DNA of 8,290 nt from Thiotrichaceae bacterium. Its GTDB lineage: Bacteria; Pseudomonadota; Gammaproteobacteria; Thiotrichales; Thiotrichaceae. The stretch is from contig JALVDQ010000367.1 of the NCBI GenBank assembly GCA_027008885.1, positions 1-8,290 of the forward strand. The letters are read 5' to 3'. Below the pieces are notes generated by a model. It was not told the DNA's origin. It saw only the letters and a list, made by a program, of their open reading frames with translations, and ran no database searches. The position numbers were made by a program, and so were the translations under genes. Positions 1 through 5,457 of this stretch are shown piece by piece; position 1 is the first letter of the stretch; each line of letters begins with the position of its first letter.

Positions 1-615
1 GTGGCAGGACCACACCCCTACCCGTCAATGGTGCGTGACTTTCAGACAATTATTGGACGTGAAGCCAAACAGCAATGCCTTGAACAAACCAGTCGCCTGC
101 CCGATGCGCTGATTGCCTGTGTCGGTGGTGGCTCTAATGCGATTGGTCTGTTCCATGAGTTTTTGCCTGATCTTGATGTCGCAATGTATGGCGTTGAACC
201 TGCGGGTCACGGCATCGAAACCGGTGAACATGCCGCACCACTGAGCACCGCAAAACCCGGCGTTCTGCACGGCAACCGCATGTATTTAATGGCAGATAAA
301 GATGGTCAGGTTATCGAACCGCATTCAATATCCGCAGGGCTGGATTATCCGGGTGTCGGTCCCGAGCATTGTTTTCTGAAAGATACTGGCAGAGCCACTT
401 ATGTTTCAATCACCGACGAGGAAGCGATAGAGGCATTTCACGCTCTAACGCGCATTGAAGGCATAATTCCCGCTCTGGAAAGTAGCCATGCACTTGCCTA
501 CGCCATGAAACTTGCAAAAACAATGGATCAGGATAAAACCATTATCGTTAATTTATCGGGGCGCGGTGACAAAGACATTAATACCATCGCAGCACATGAG
601 GGGATCAAGCTATGA
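1..615 (+). CDS. trpB: Tryptophan synthase beta subunit, C-terminal part (5' end outside window)
   Basis: This is the C-terminal 204 residues of TrpB, the PLP enzyme that condenses indole with L-serine to make tryptophan in the cytoplasm, as an alpha2-beta2 complex with TrpA. The family is about 400 residues long, so roughly half is missing to the left. The reading frame is open from base 1, and the GTG there is an internal valine codon (VAGPHPYP corresponds to AAGPHPYP in E. coli). Visible family motifs are the PLP phosphate-binding loop GGGSN (fragment residues 42-46), [18 protein letters not shown] (about 64-81), [15 protein letters not shown] (about 109-123), [12 protein letters not shown] (about 153-164) and LSGRGDKDI near the end. 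The stop codon overlaps the trpA start as ATGA, the usual sign of translational coupling. Nothing in the visible part looks degraded. The identification is by recognised motifs and is secure. Confidence 0.97.
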   Translation: MAGPHPYPSMVRDFQTIIGREAKQQCLEQTSRLPDALIACVGGGSNAIGLFHEFLPDLDVAMYGVEPAGHGIETGEHAAPLSTAKPGVLHGNRMYLMADKDGQVIEPHSISAGLDYPGVGPEHCFLKDTGRATYVSITDEEAIEAFHALTRIEGIIPALESSHALAYAMKLAKTMDQDKTIIVNLSGRGDKDINTIAAHEGIKL

Positions 616-1418
616 GCAAGCGTTTAAACGACTGTTTTGAAAATCTGAAGGCAGCAGGAAAAAAAGCACTGATTCCCTATATTACCGCGGGTGACTCCAA
701 TCCTTCGATCACAGTGCCACTAATGCACAAAATGGTTGCATCGGGAGCGGATATTATTGAGCTGGGCATCCCCTTTTCTGACCCAATGGCAGATGGTCCA
801 ACCATTCAGCTTGCCTGCGAACGCGCTCTGGTGCATCACACCAGCTTGCATGATGTACTTGAGATGGTGGCAGAATTTCGCAACAGCGATGAGAATACAC
901 CGATTGTTTTAATGGGCTATCTCAACCCGGTTGAAGCAATGGGCTATACTGAATTTGTCGAGGCTGCCTCCAAAGCAGGCGTGGATGGCTTGTTGACGGT
1001 TGATCTTCCACCAGAAGAAGCAACGGAGCTATTACCTGTATTGAAAAGCAAGGAAATTGACCCGATTTTCCTGTTATCGCCCACTACAACCGCAGAACGA
1101 ATCAAGAAAATCAGCGATGCTGGGAGTGGTTATTTATATTATGTTTCATTAAAAGGAGTGACAGGTTCAAGCGCACTCAATGTTGATGAAGTCGCAGAAA
1201 GAGTAGCTGCAATAAAAGCGATCTCAGCCCTGCCCGTCGGGGTTGGCTTTGGTATTAAAGATGCTGACAGTGCTTCATCAGTCGCCGCTGTTTCAGACGG
1301 GGTTATTGTGGGTAGCGCAATTGTTAAAATTATTGAAAACAACCCTGATGATGCTGATACAATACTCAGCAAGATTGGGGAACTGCTGTTATCCATGCGC
1401 ACCGCGATGGATGGGTGA
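612..1418 (+). CDS. trpA: Tryptophan synthase alpha subunit
   Basis: TrpA (268 residues, the normal family length) cleaves indole-3-glycerol phosphate to indole and glyceraldehyde-3-phosphate, and passes indole to TrpB through the subunit tunnel. It is a TIM-barrel protein. The catalytic pair is present in the [17 protein letters not shown] segment: Glu50 and Asp61, equivalent to Glu49 and Asp60 of the Salmonella enzyme. Other family segments are PYITAGD (22-28), [19 protein letters not shown], the loop-6 sequence SLKGVTGSS, and the phosphate-binding GVGFGI and GVIVGSAIV stretches. The ATG at 612 overlaps the trpB stop and has a good ribosome site (AGGGG at 599-603, 8 bases upstream). The C-terminus is normal. 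No terminator hairpin is visible after the stop, so transcription could continue into the downstream toxin-antitoxin genes and accD. Confidence 0.97.
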   Translation: MSKRLNDCFENLKAAGKKALIPYITAGDSNPSITVPLMHKMVASGADIIELGIPFSDPMADGPTIQLACERALVHHTSLHDVLEMVAEFRNSDENTPIVLMGYLNPVEAMGYTEFVEAASKAGVDGLLTVDLPPEEATELLPVLKSKEIDPIFLLSPTTTAERIKKISDAGSGYLYYVSLKGVTGSSALNVDEVAERVAAIKAISALPVGVGFGIKDADSASSVAAVSDGVIVGSAIVKIIENNPDDADTILSKIGELLLSMRTAMDG

Positions 1419-1426
1419 AGTGGGTG

Positions 1427-1450
1427 TTAGAATCAGTGTAGCTTAGAATC
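1427..1450 (+). repeat. Pair of 8-bp direct repeats (TTAGAATC) just after trpA
   Basis: TTAGAATC occurs at 1427-1434 and again at 1443-1450, 16 bp start to start. The pair lies just after the trpA stop, where base composition changes to AT-rich. It may be a regulatory site or a trace of the insertion event, or it may be chance. The repeat is exact, but no function can be assigned. Confidence 0.3.
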
Positions 1451-1490
1451 AAATATTGGAATTCTTTCTGAAACTCAACTCTTAATTATA

Positions 1491-1508
1491 TATGGTTATT
1501 TAGCCATA
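1491..1508 (+). promoter_or_regulatory. Palindromic candidate operator of the brnTA module
   Basis: The 18-base segment TATGGTTATTTAGCCATA forms a near-perfect inverted repeat: TATGG pairs with CCATA, the inner bases continue with one G-T pair, and TT remains at the centre. It lies just upstream of a -10-like box and 21 bp before the toxin start codon. Antitoxins with a ribbon-helix-helix domain typically bind short palindromes in their own promoter to autoregulate, so this is the best operator candidate. The symmetry is visible in the sequence; its role as the BrnA binding site is inferred. Confidence 0.45.
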
Positions 1509-1521
1509 CAAATATTATACT
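1493..1521 (+). promoter_or_regulatory. Candidate promoter of the toxin-antitoxin module
   Basis: TATACT at 1516-1521 matches the sigma-70 -10 consensus at five of six positions, and an overlapping TATTAT starts at 1513. The only -35 candidate at 17-bp spacing is the poor TGGTTA at 1493-1498. The -10 box ends seven bases before the toxin ATG, so a start at the usual distance would give an mRNA with almost no leader. This agrees with the absence of a Shine-Dalgarno sequence before that ATG. The call is weak because of the poor -35. Confidence 0.35.
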
Positions 1522-1528
1522 TCCTTTT

Positions 1529-1822
1529 ATGGAAAATGTTGAATTTGAATGGGACGAGTCTAAAAATATCCTAAATCAAGAAAAACATGGGGTATCGTTT
1601 TATGAAGCTCAGTTTGCTTTTTTTGATAAGAATAGATTGATTGCAGAGGATAAACAGCATAGTGCTACAGAACAACGATTTTACTGTTTTGGTTTAAATC
1701 AGACAAAAACAGGTATTTTAACAGTTAGGTTTACCTATCGTTTAAATAAAATACGAATTTTTGGAGCTGGTTACTGGAGAAAAGGTAAAAAGATATATGA
1801 ACAAGCAAATACAATATACTGA
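1529..1822 (+). CDS. brnT: BrnT family toxin of a type II toxin-antitoxin system
   Basis: This 97-residue protein has the BrnT (DUF497) pattern. It opens with FEWDESKNILNQEKHGVSF (residues 6-24), matching the family's FEWDxxKxxxNxxKHGVxF signature. This is followed by an acidic-histidine stretch (AEDKQHSATEQRFYCFG, 39-55), strands around LTVRFTYRLNKIRIFGAGY (64-82), and the C-terminal WRKGKKIYE segment (83-91) seen in one BrnT subgroup. Characterised BrnT proteins are small RelE-fold ribonucleases that block translation and are held inactive by BrnA; that activity is inferred here from family membership. The toxin gene comes first and overlaps the antitoxin gene by 26 bases. No Shine-Dalgarno sequence precedes the ATG. 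The gene is clearly more AT-rich than trpA and accD around it, consistent with horizontal gain. The reading frame is intact. Confidence 0.88.
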   Translation: MENVEFEWDESKNILNQEKHGVSFYEAQFAFFDKNRLIAEDKQHSATEQRFYCFGLNQTKTGILTVRFTYRLNKIRIFGAGYWRKGKKIYEQANTIY

Positions 1823-2051
1823 TGGAGAAATCGGAGAGTATAAAATTGTTCCGGATTTTCTGCCAAGCCCTGATCAAATAGCACTTAAAAACAGAATGAC
1901 AAAGGTCACTATTTCACTAAGTTCTGAAAGTGTTTCATTTTTCAAGGAAGCAGCAAAAAAACATCACATGCAGTACCAGAAAATGATTAGGCAGTTATTA
2001 GATGAATATGTTTCTCACCAAAAAGAGATCTTAAATCAAACAAAAAACTAA
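1797..2051 (+). CDS. brnA: BrnA/CopG-type antitoxin, partner of BrnT
   Basis: This 84-residue protein is the probable antitoxin. A flexible N-terminal part containing EYKIVPDFLPSPDQI (14-28) is followed by a ribbon-helix-helix domain: beta strand KVTISLS (36-42), helix A (about 43-56, SESVSFFKEAAKKH) and helix B (about 59-73, QYQKMIRQLLDEYV). The YQKMIRxLLDEY pattern is typical of CopG/BrnA-like antitoxins paired with BrnT. The domain would dimerise, bind operator DNA and repress the module, while the other terminus neutralises the toxin; these roles come from the family. The ATG at 1797 is chosen because an earlier in-frame TTG at 1761 would only add residues encoded within brnT and unlike the family. 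A weak AAAGG lies at 1781-1785. The 26-base overlap with brnT suggests coupled translation. Composition is as AT-rich as in brnT. Confidence 0.82.
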   Translation: MNKQIQYTDGEIGEYKIVPDFLPSPDQIALKNRMTKVTISLSSESVSFFKEAAKKHHMQYQKMIRQLLDEYVSHQKEILNQTKN

Positions 2052-2102
2052 CGAGCTAAGAAAATGATGCCCAACACAGGCAATCTTAAGGATAGATAAA
2101 TA

Positions 2103-3110
2103 ATGACTATGAGCTGGTTTGAAAAACTGATTCCTTCGCGTATTCGCACCGATGCGACAACCTCCAAAAAGAAGTCTATACCGGAGGGTCTGTGGCATAA
2201 ATGTCCAGCCTGTAGCGCGGTTTTATACCGTGCCGATCTTGAACGCAATCTTGAAGTGTGTCCCAAATGTAACCATCACGAAAGACTCGGCGGACGCAAG
2301 CGTCTGGATTTGTTTCTCGACAAGGATGAGCGTGAAGAAATCGCCGCGAATATATCACCTGTTGATATTCTCAAGTTCAAGGACAGCAAGAAATATATTG
2401 ATCGCATCAAGGCGGCACAAAAAGCCACCGAAGAAAAAGACGCACTGATTGTCATGCAGGGCAAGGTTCACGGCGTACCACTTGTGGCAGCGGCATTTGA
2501 TTTCCGTTTTATGGGCGGTTCAATGGGTTCGGTCGTGGGTGAACGCTTTGTGCAGGGTGTGAATGCCTGTTTACACGCCAAAGTCCCCTATGTGGTATTT
2601 TCTGCCAGTGGTGGTGCGCGAATGCAGGAGGCTCTATTCTCACTCATGCAAATGGCAAAAACCAGTGCCGCGCTTACCAAACTGGCGGATGCCGGTCTGC
2701 CATTTATTTCAGTCTTAACTGATCCAACAATGGGCGGCGTATCTGCGAGTTTCGCCATGCTGGGTGATACCATTATTGCCGAACCCAATGCACTGATTGG
2801 CTTTGCAGGTCCGCGTGTAATCGAACAAACGGTTGGCGAAAAATTACCCGAAGGCTTCCAGCGCAGTGAGTTTCTTATCGAAAAAGGCGCGATTGACCGG
2901 ATTATTCCACGGCATAAGCTACGCAGTGAAATTGCCGATATGCTCTGCATTTTTACGCATCGACCACGCCCCCAGAATATGGCTGAAGCTGACGCTATTC
3001 CCAAACCTCAGCCGATTCCCGTGCATGAAAAAAACCAGACTGAAAGCAAAGATGACAACAAGGGCAAGGTAGGCGACGACGACAAAAACGATGACAAAAA
3101 GCAGTCCTGA
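2103..3110 (+). CDS. accD: Acetyl-CoA carboxylase carboxyltransferase subunit beta
   Basis: AccD pairs with AccA to transfer the carboxyl group from biotin on AccB to acetyl-CoA, giving malonyl-CoA for fatty-acid synthesis in the cytoplasm. The N-terminal zinc ribbon is complete: Cys34, Cys37, Cys53 and Cys56 (CPAC and CPKC). The crotonase-fold carboxyltransferase domain follows, with [50 protein letters not shown] and [14 protein letters not shown], nearly identical to E. coli AccD. The start at 2103 is preferred to the ATG at 2109 (which gives the MSW start seen in E. coli) because AAGGA at 2088-2092 is 10 bases from the former. At 335 residues it is about 30 longer than the E. coli protein, owing partly to a few extra N-terminal residues and mainly to a Lys/Asp-rich tail (about 308-335). 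It lies 51 bp after brnA with no obvious promoter of its own. Confidence 0.97.
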   Translation: MTMSWFEKLIPSRIRTDATTSKKKSIPEGLWHKCPACSAVLYRADLERNLEVCPKCNHHERLGGRKRLDLFLDKDEREEIAANISPVDILKFKDSKKYIDRIKAAQKATEEKDALIVMQGKVHGVPLVAAAFDFRFMGGSMGSVVGERFVQGVNACLHAKVPYVVFSASGGARMQEALFSLMQMAKTSAALTKLADAGLPFISVLTDPTMGGVSASFAMLGDTIIAEPNALIGFAGPRVIEQTVGEKLPEGFQRSEFLIEKGAIDRIIPRHKLRSEIADMLCIFTHRPRPQNMAEADAIPKPQPIPVHEKNQTESKDDNKGKVGDDDKNDDKKQS

Positions 3111-3159
3111 TCCGCTTTGTTTTGAGGTGTTTTTAATAACTACCCATCCCCCCCTTTTT

Positions 3160-4575
3160 TTACATATTTTTATCGTTATTCTCTTTAAAGTTCACTGTAA
3201 CCAGCAGACCTGGGTGGTTGTCGTCAAATGTGATTTTTGCATTGTGCAGGTCTGCGACTGCCTTGACGAGGCTCAGTCCCAGTCCGTTGCCTTCGGTGCT
3301 GCGGGCGCTGTCGAGGCGGTGGAAGCGTTTAAAGACCTTATCGTGTTCTTCTTTGGGGATGCCGGAGCCATTGTCTGCAATGCTGATTTGTATATTGTTG
3401 TTATTGTCGCGTCGCGCGGTTAGTTTGATTTCACCGTTATCGGGGGTGTATTTAAAGGCGTTGTCCAGTAAATTGGTGAGTAGTTGGGCGATTAGTTGTT
3501 TGTTTCCATACAGTTGCAGGTTTTCTTCTGCCTTGCAGAGCCAGCGTTTTCCCTGTTCCTGAGCTACTGCTTCGTACATATCGGAAAGATCATTGAGGAG
3601 TTCGTTGACAGAGAAGGTTTGCCAGTTTTTGCGCGGCAGGCCTGATTCTATCTGGGCAATGCTGAGAAGGGCGTTGAAGGTTGAGATCACGCCGTCGATG
3701 TCTTCTATGGTGTGTTCAACGACATCGGAATATTCGTCTTTATTCATTTTTCTGATTTGCGCAGATTCAAGACGGTTGCGTATGCGGTTCAGCGGATTGC
3801 GCAGGTCATGGGCGAGGTTATTGGTGACCTGTTGCATACTTTGCATGAGTTCTTCATTGCGCCCGAGCATGCGGTTGAGTGACAGGCTCAGGCGATCAAA
3901 TTCATTATTGCGATCTTCTACCAGTGGAATACGCTGCGAGAGGTCGCCTTCAATGATATTTTTGGCGGTGTCGGTGACGGTATTGATACGATTGACCATA
4001 TTGCGCGCCATTAAGAAGCCGATGCTTATCGAGACGGCGAAAATAATGGGGATGGCGACAAGAATTGCCTTGAAAAGCTGATTCAGCAATTCACGGGTTT
4101 CCTTGAGCTCGGTTCCTACCAATAGCTGGTATCCGCCCGGCAAGATGGTGAGTAATACGCGTGCTTCATCTTCAGGTTTGTGTCCATTAATATACTTTGC
4201 CATGCCGCCCAAAGGTCGGGTGGCAAACCATTGGTTATTATTTCTGATAACCTTGTCAGGTTTAACAATTTTTGTTAAATCAAGATCTGAGCGATTGATG
4301 AGCAGATAGAAAAAAAAGGGCGGGTCGTCTTTCTGGGTATAGATATCGAGCAGTTCAAGCAATCCTTCTACTGCATAGCTGTTATAAGTTCTTAAGAGCA
4401 AATTGGTTTGTAGTTGCAGACGTGTATCAACCTGTTGATTGATTTTGGTTTCTGCGACTTTATACACTGAGATCAGCGCCACTGCGGCAATCAGGCTAAA
4501 GAGTACCGCATTAAGCAGGGACAGGCGAAAAACCGAGGTATTAAGGATTCGCCGAAAAATACCGGATTTAATCAT
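3160..4575 (-). CDS. Membrane sensor histidine kinase (HAMP, HisKA, HATPase)
   Basis: This 471-residue sensor kinase would autophosphorylate on ATP and pass phosphate to the response regulator encoded just upstream. In order it shows transmembrane helix 1 (about 17-38), a periplasmic sensor region of about 130 residues, helix 2 (about 169-189), a HAMP linker (about 190-243), and a dimerisation domain with phospho-acceptor His256 in the H-box LAHDLRNPLNRIRNR. The ATPase domain has an N-box (NLLDNAFKY, with Asn372), a G1 box (DNGSG, 401-405), an F-box (FKRF, 415-418) and a G2 box (GNGLGL, 429-434). All catalytic boxes are intact. The ATG at 4575 overlaps the end of the regulator gene by 8 bases; a GTG 36 bases upstream would overlap more and adds residues before a normal N-terminus. 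The periplasmic part, including LPGGYQLLVGTEL, is recognised only as general to this kinase type, so the signal is unknown. The gene is convergent with accD. Confidence 0.93.
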   Translation of the reverse strand: MIKSGIFRRILNTSVFRLSLLNAVLFSLIAAVALISVYKVAETKINQQVDTRLQLQTNLLLRTYNSYAVEGLLELLDIYTQKDDPPFFFYLLINRSDLDLTKIVKPDKVIRNNNQWFATRPLGGMAKYINGHKPEDEARVLLTILPGGYQLLVGTELKETRELLNQLFKAILVAIPIIFAVSISIGFLMARNMVNRINTVTDTAKNIIEGDLSQRIPLVEDRNNEFDRLSLSLNRMLGRNEELMQSMQQVTNNLAHDLRNPLNRIRNRLESAQIRKMNKDEYSDVVEHTIEDIDGVISTFNALLSIAQIESGLPRKNWQTFSVNELLNDLSDMYEAVAQEQGKRWLCKAEENLQLYGNKQLIAQLLTNLLDNAFKYTPDNGEIKLTARRDNNNNIQISIADNGSGIPKEEHDKVFKRFHRLDSARSTEGNGLGLSLVKAVADLHNAKITFDDNHPGLLVTVNFKENNDKNM

Positions 4576-5254
4576 CCGTGTCTGGTGCGCTGAGAATATA
4601 ACCTGAACCACGAACCGTTTTTAGTAGTTTCACGTCGTAGTCACGGTCAATTTTGCTGCGTAGCCGGCTGATATGCACATCTACAACATTGGTTTGCGGG
4701 TCAAAATTGTAATCCCAGACCTTGTCCAGCAGCATGGTTCGGGTGACAACCTGCCCGGCATTACGCATCAGGCATTCAAGCAAAATATATTCCTTGGGTT
4801 GCAGGGCAATGCGCTTGTCATTTCGGGTGACTTTGCGTTTCAACAAGTCAATTTTCAAATCGCCGACTTGCAGGAAATTTAATTCCTGCTGGGGCTGGTG
4901 ACGCCGAATAATTGATTGTAGGCGCGCAAGCAGTTCACTGAAGGCATAGGGCTTGACCAGATAATCGTCACCACCTGCCTTGAGTCCTTCTACCCGCTGA
5001 TCGACATCGCCGAGGGCGCTGAGTACCAGTATCGGCACGTTAAACCCCTGCCCCCTGAGTCTTTCAATAATTTTCAATCCATCCAGACCGGGTAACATGC
5101 GATCTATGATCAGCGCGTCATACTGGTTTGCCATCGCGCGTTCCAGCCCGGATTGACCATCGGCTTCGTGGTCAACCACATAGCCACTTTCCTGAAGTCC
5201 TTTCTGGATAAAGCGGGCTGTTTGAGTATCATCTTCTATAATTAATATTTGCAT
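4568..5254 (-). CDS. OmpR-family two-component response regulator
   Basis: This 228-residue regulator is the standard OmpR/PhoB length. The receiver domain (1-118) contains the acidic pair Asp8-Asp9 (IEDD), phospho-acceptor Asp51 in IIDRMLPGLDG, switch Ser79 (VLSA) and conserved Lys101 followed by Pro (VKPY). The winged-helix DNA-binding domain (about 128-222) includes LQPKEYILLECLMRNAGQVVTR, the recognition-helix segment NVVDVHISRLRSKI and the wing RGSGYIL. It would be phosphorylated by the kinase whose gene overlaps its 3' end by 8 bases and then bind DNA. The start is well supported: AGGA lies at 5263-5266 on the same strand, 8 bases from the ATG. The gene is divergent from htrA, so the shared upstream region is the likely place to find its operator. 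It resembles regulators of the CusR/CopR/PhoP type but cannot be assigned to one of them from sequence alone. Confidence 0.94.
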   Translation of the reverse strand: MQILIIEDDTQTARFIQKGLQESGYVVDHEADGQSGLERAMANQYDALIIDRMLPGLDGLKIIERLRGQGFNVPILVLSALGDVDQRVEGLKAGGDDYLVKPYAFSELLARLQSIIRRHQPQQELNFLQVGDLKIDLLKRKVTRNDKRIALQPKEYILLECLMRNAGQVVTRTMLLDKVWDYNFDPQTNVVDVHISRLRSKIDRDYDVKLLKTVRGSGYILSAPDTDD

Positions 5255-5457
5255 AATGATTATCCTAAACTTGCTGGATTAAAGAAGCAACAGAAAGACT
5301 CTCCAGCATCCAGACAAAAAAGTATTTAATCTAGATATAACAAAGAGTTGCACTGAAAACCTGATTTATTAAAGATATTTAATCTGTTCGCAAACAGTTG
5401 GCAAGGTTTATTAAGTTAATATTCCAACATCTTAAAAACAAGCAGGATATAAAATTA
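5255..5457. promoter_or_regulatory. Divergent control region between response regulator and htrA
   Basis: This 203-bp AT-rich gap separates two outward-reading genes and must carry both promoters. Visible elements are an exact 10-bp direct repeat TATTTAATCT at 5323-5332 and 5376-5385 (53 bp apart, close to five helical turns), the 8-bp palindrome ATCTAGAT at 5329-5336 overlapping the first copy, a CTGTT/AACAG inverted repeat at 5384-5397, and a 7-bp inverted repeat TGCTGGA/TCCAGCA at 5272-5278 and 5302-5308. TTGCAC at 5348-5353 is a possible -35 for htrA but has no convincing -10 at normal spacing. Ribosome sites AGGA occur at 5444-5447 for htrA and at 5263-5266 (- strand) for the regulator. 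No clear sigma-70, sigma-E or CpxR site was recognised. Confidence 0.5.
5323..5385. repeat. Two exact 10-bp direct repeats (TATTTAATCT), candidate regulator sites
   Basis: TATTTAATCT occurs at 5323-5332 and 5376-5385. The 53-bp start-to-start distance puts both copies on the same face of the helix. OmpR-family regulators usually bind direct repeats, though normally half-sites about 10-11 bp apart, so two separated sites joined by looping is one reading. In AT-rich DNA a chance match is also possible. Confidence 0.35.

Noticed and set aside
1761..1796. Upstream in-frame TTG start for the antitoxin gene (96-residue version)
   Set aside because: It would lie deep within brnT and add 12 residues unlike the family; the ATG at 1797 gives the expected antitoxin N-terminus.
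2588..3004. 138-codon open frame on the - strand opposite accD
   Set aside because: It is antisense to a highly conserved coding region and has no family resemblance.
3148..3161. C7-T7 homopolymer tract as a phase-variation switch
   Set aside because: It lies between two genes' 3' ends, beyond the kinase stop codon apart from that codon's last bases, so slippage would not change any reading frame.
3091..4309. Several + strand open frames opposite the kinase gene (110, 114, 162 and 68 residues)
   Set aside because: They are antisense to a kinase with all its catalytic boxes intact, have low-complexity Arg/Ser/Leu-rich products and show no recognisable motifs.
4576..4611. Upstream GTG start for the histidine kinase (483-residue version)
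   Set aside because: It would overlap the regulator gene by 44 bases. The ATG at 4575 gives the common short overlap and a normal N-terminus before the first membrane helix.
5398..5457. Upstream in-frame TTG start for htrA
   Set aside because: It lacks a good ribosome site and would put 20 extra residues before an already complete signal peptide; ATG 5458 has AGGA at proper spacing.
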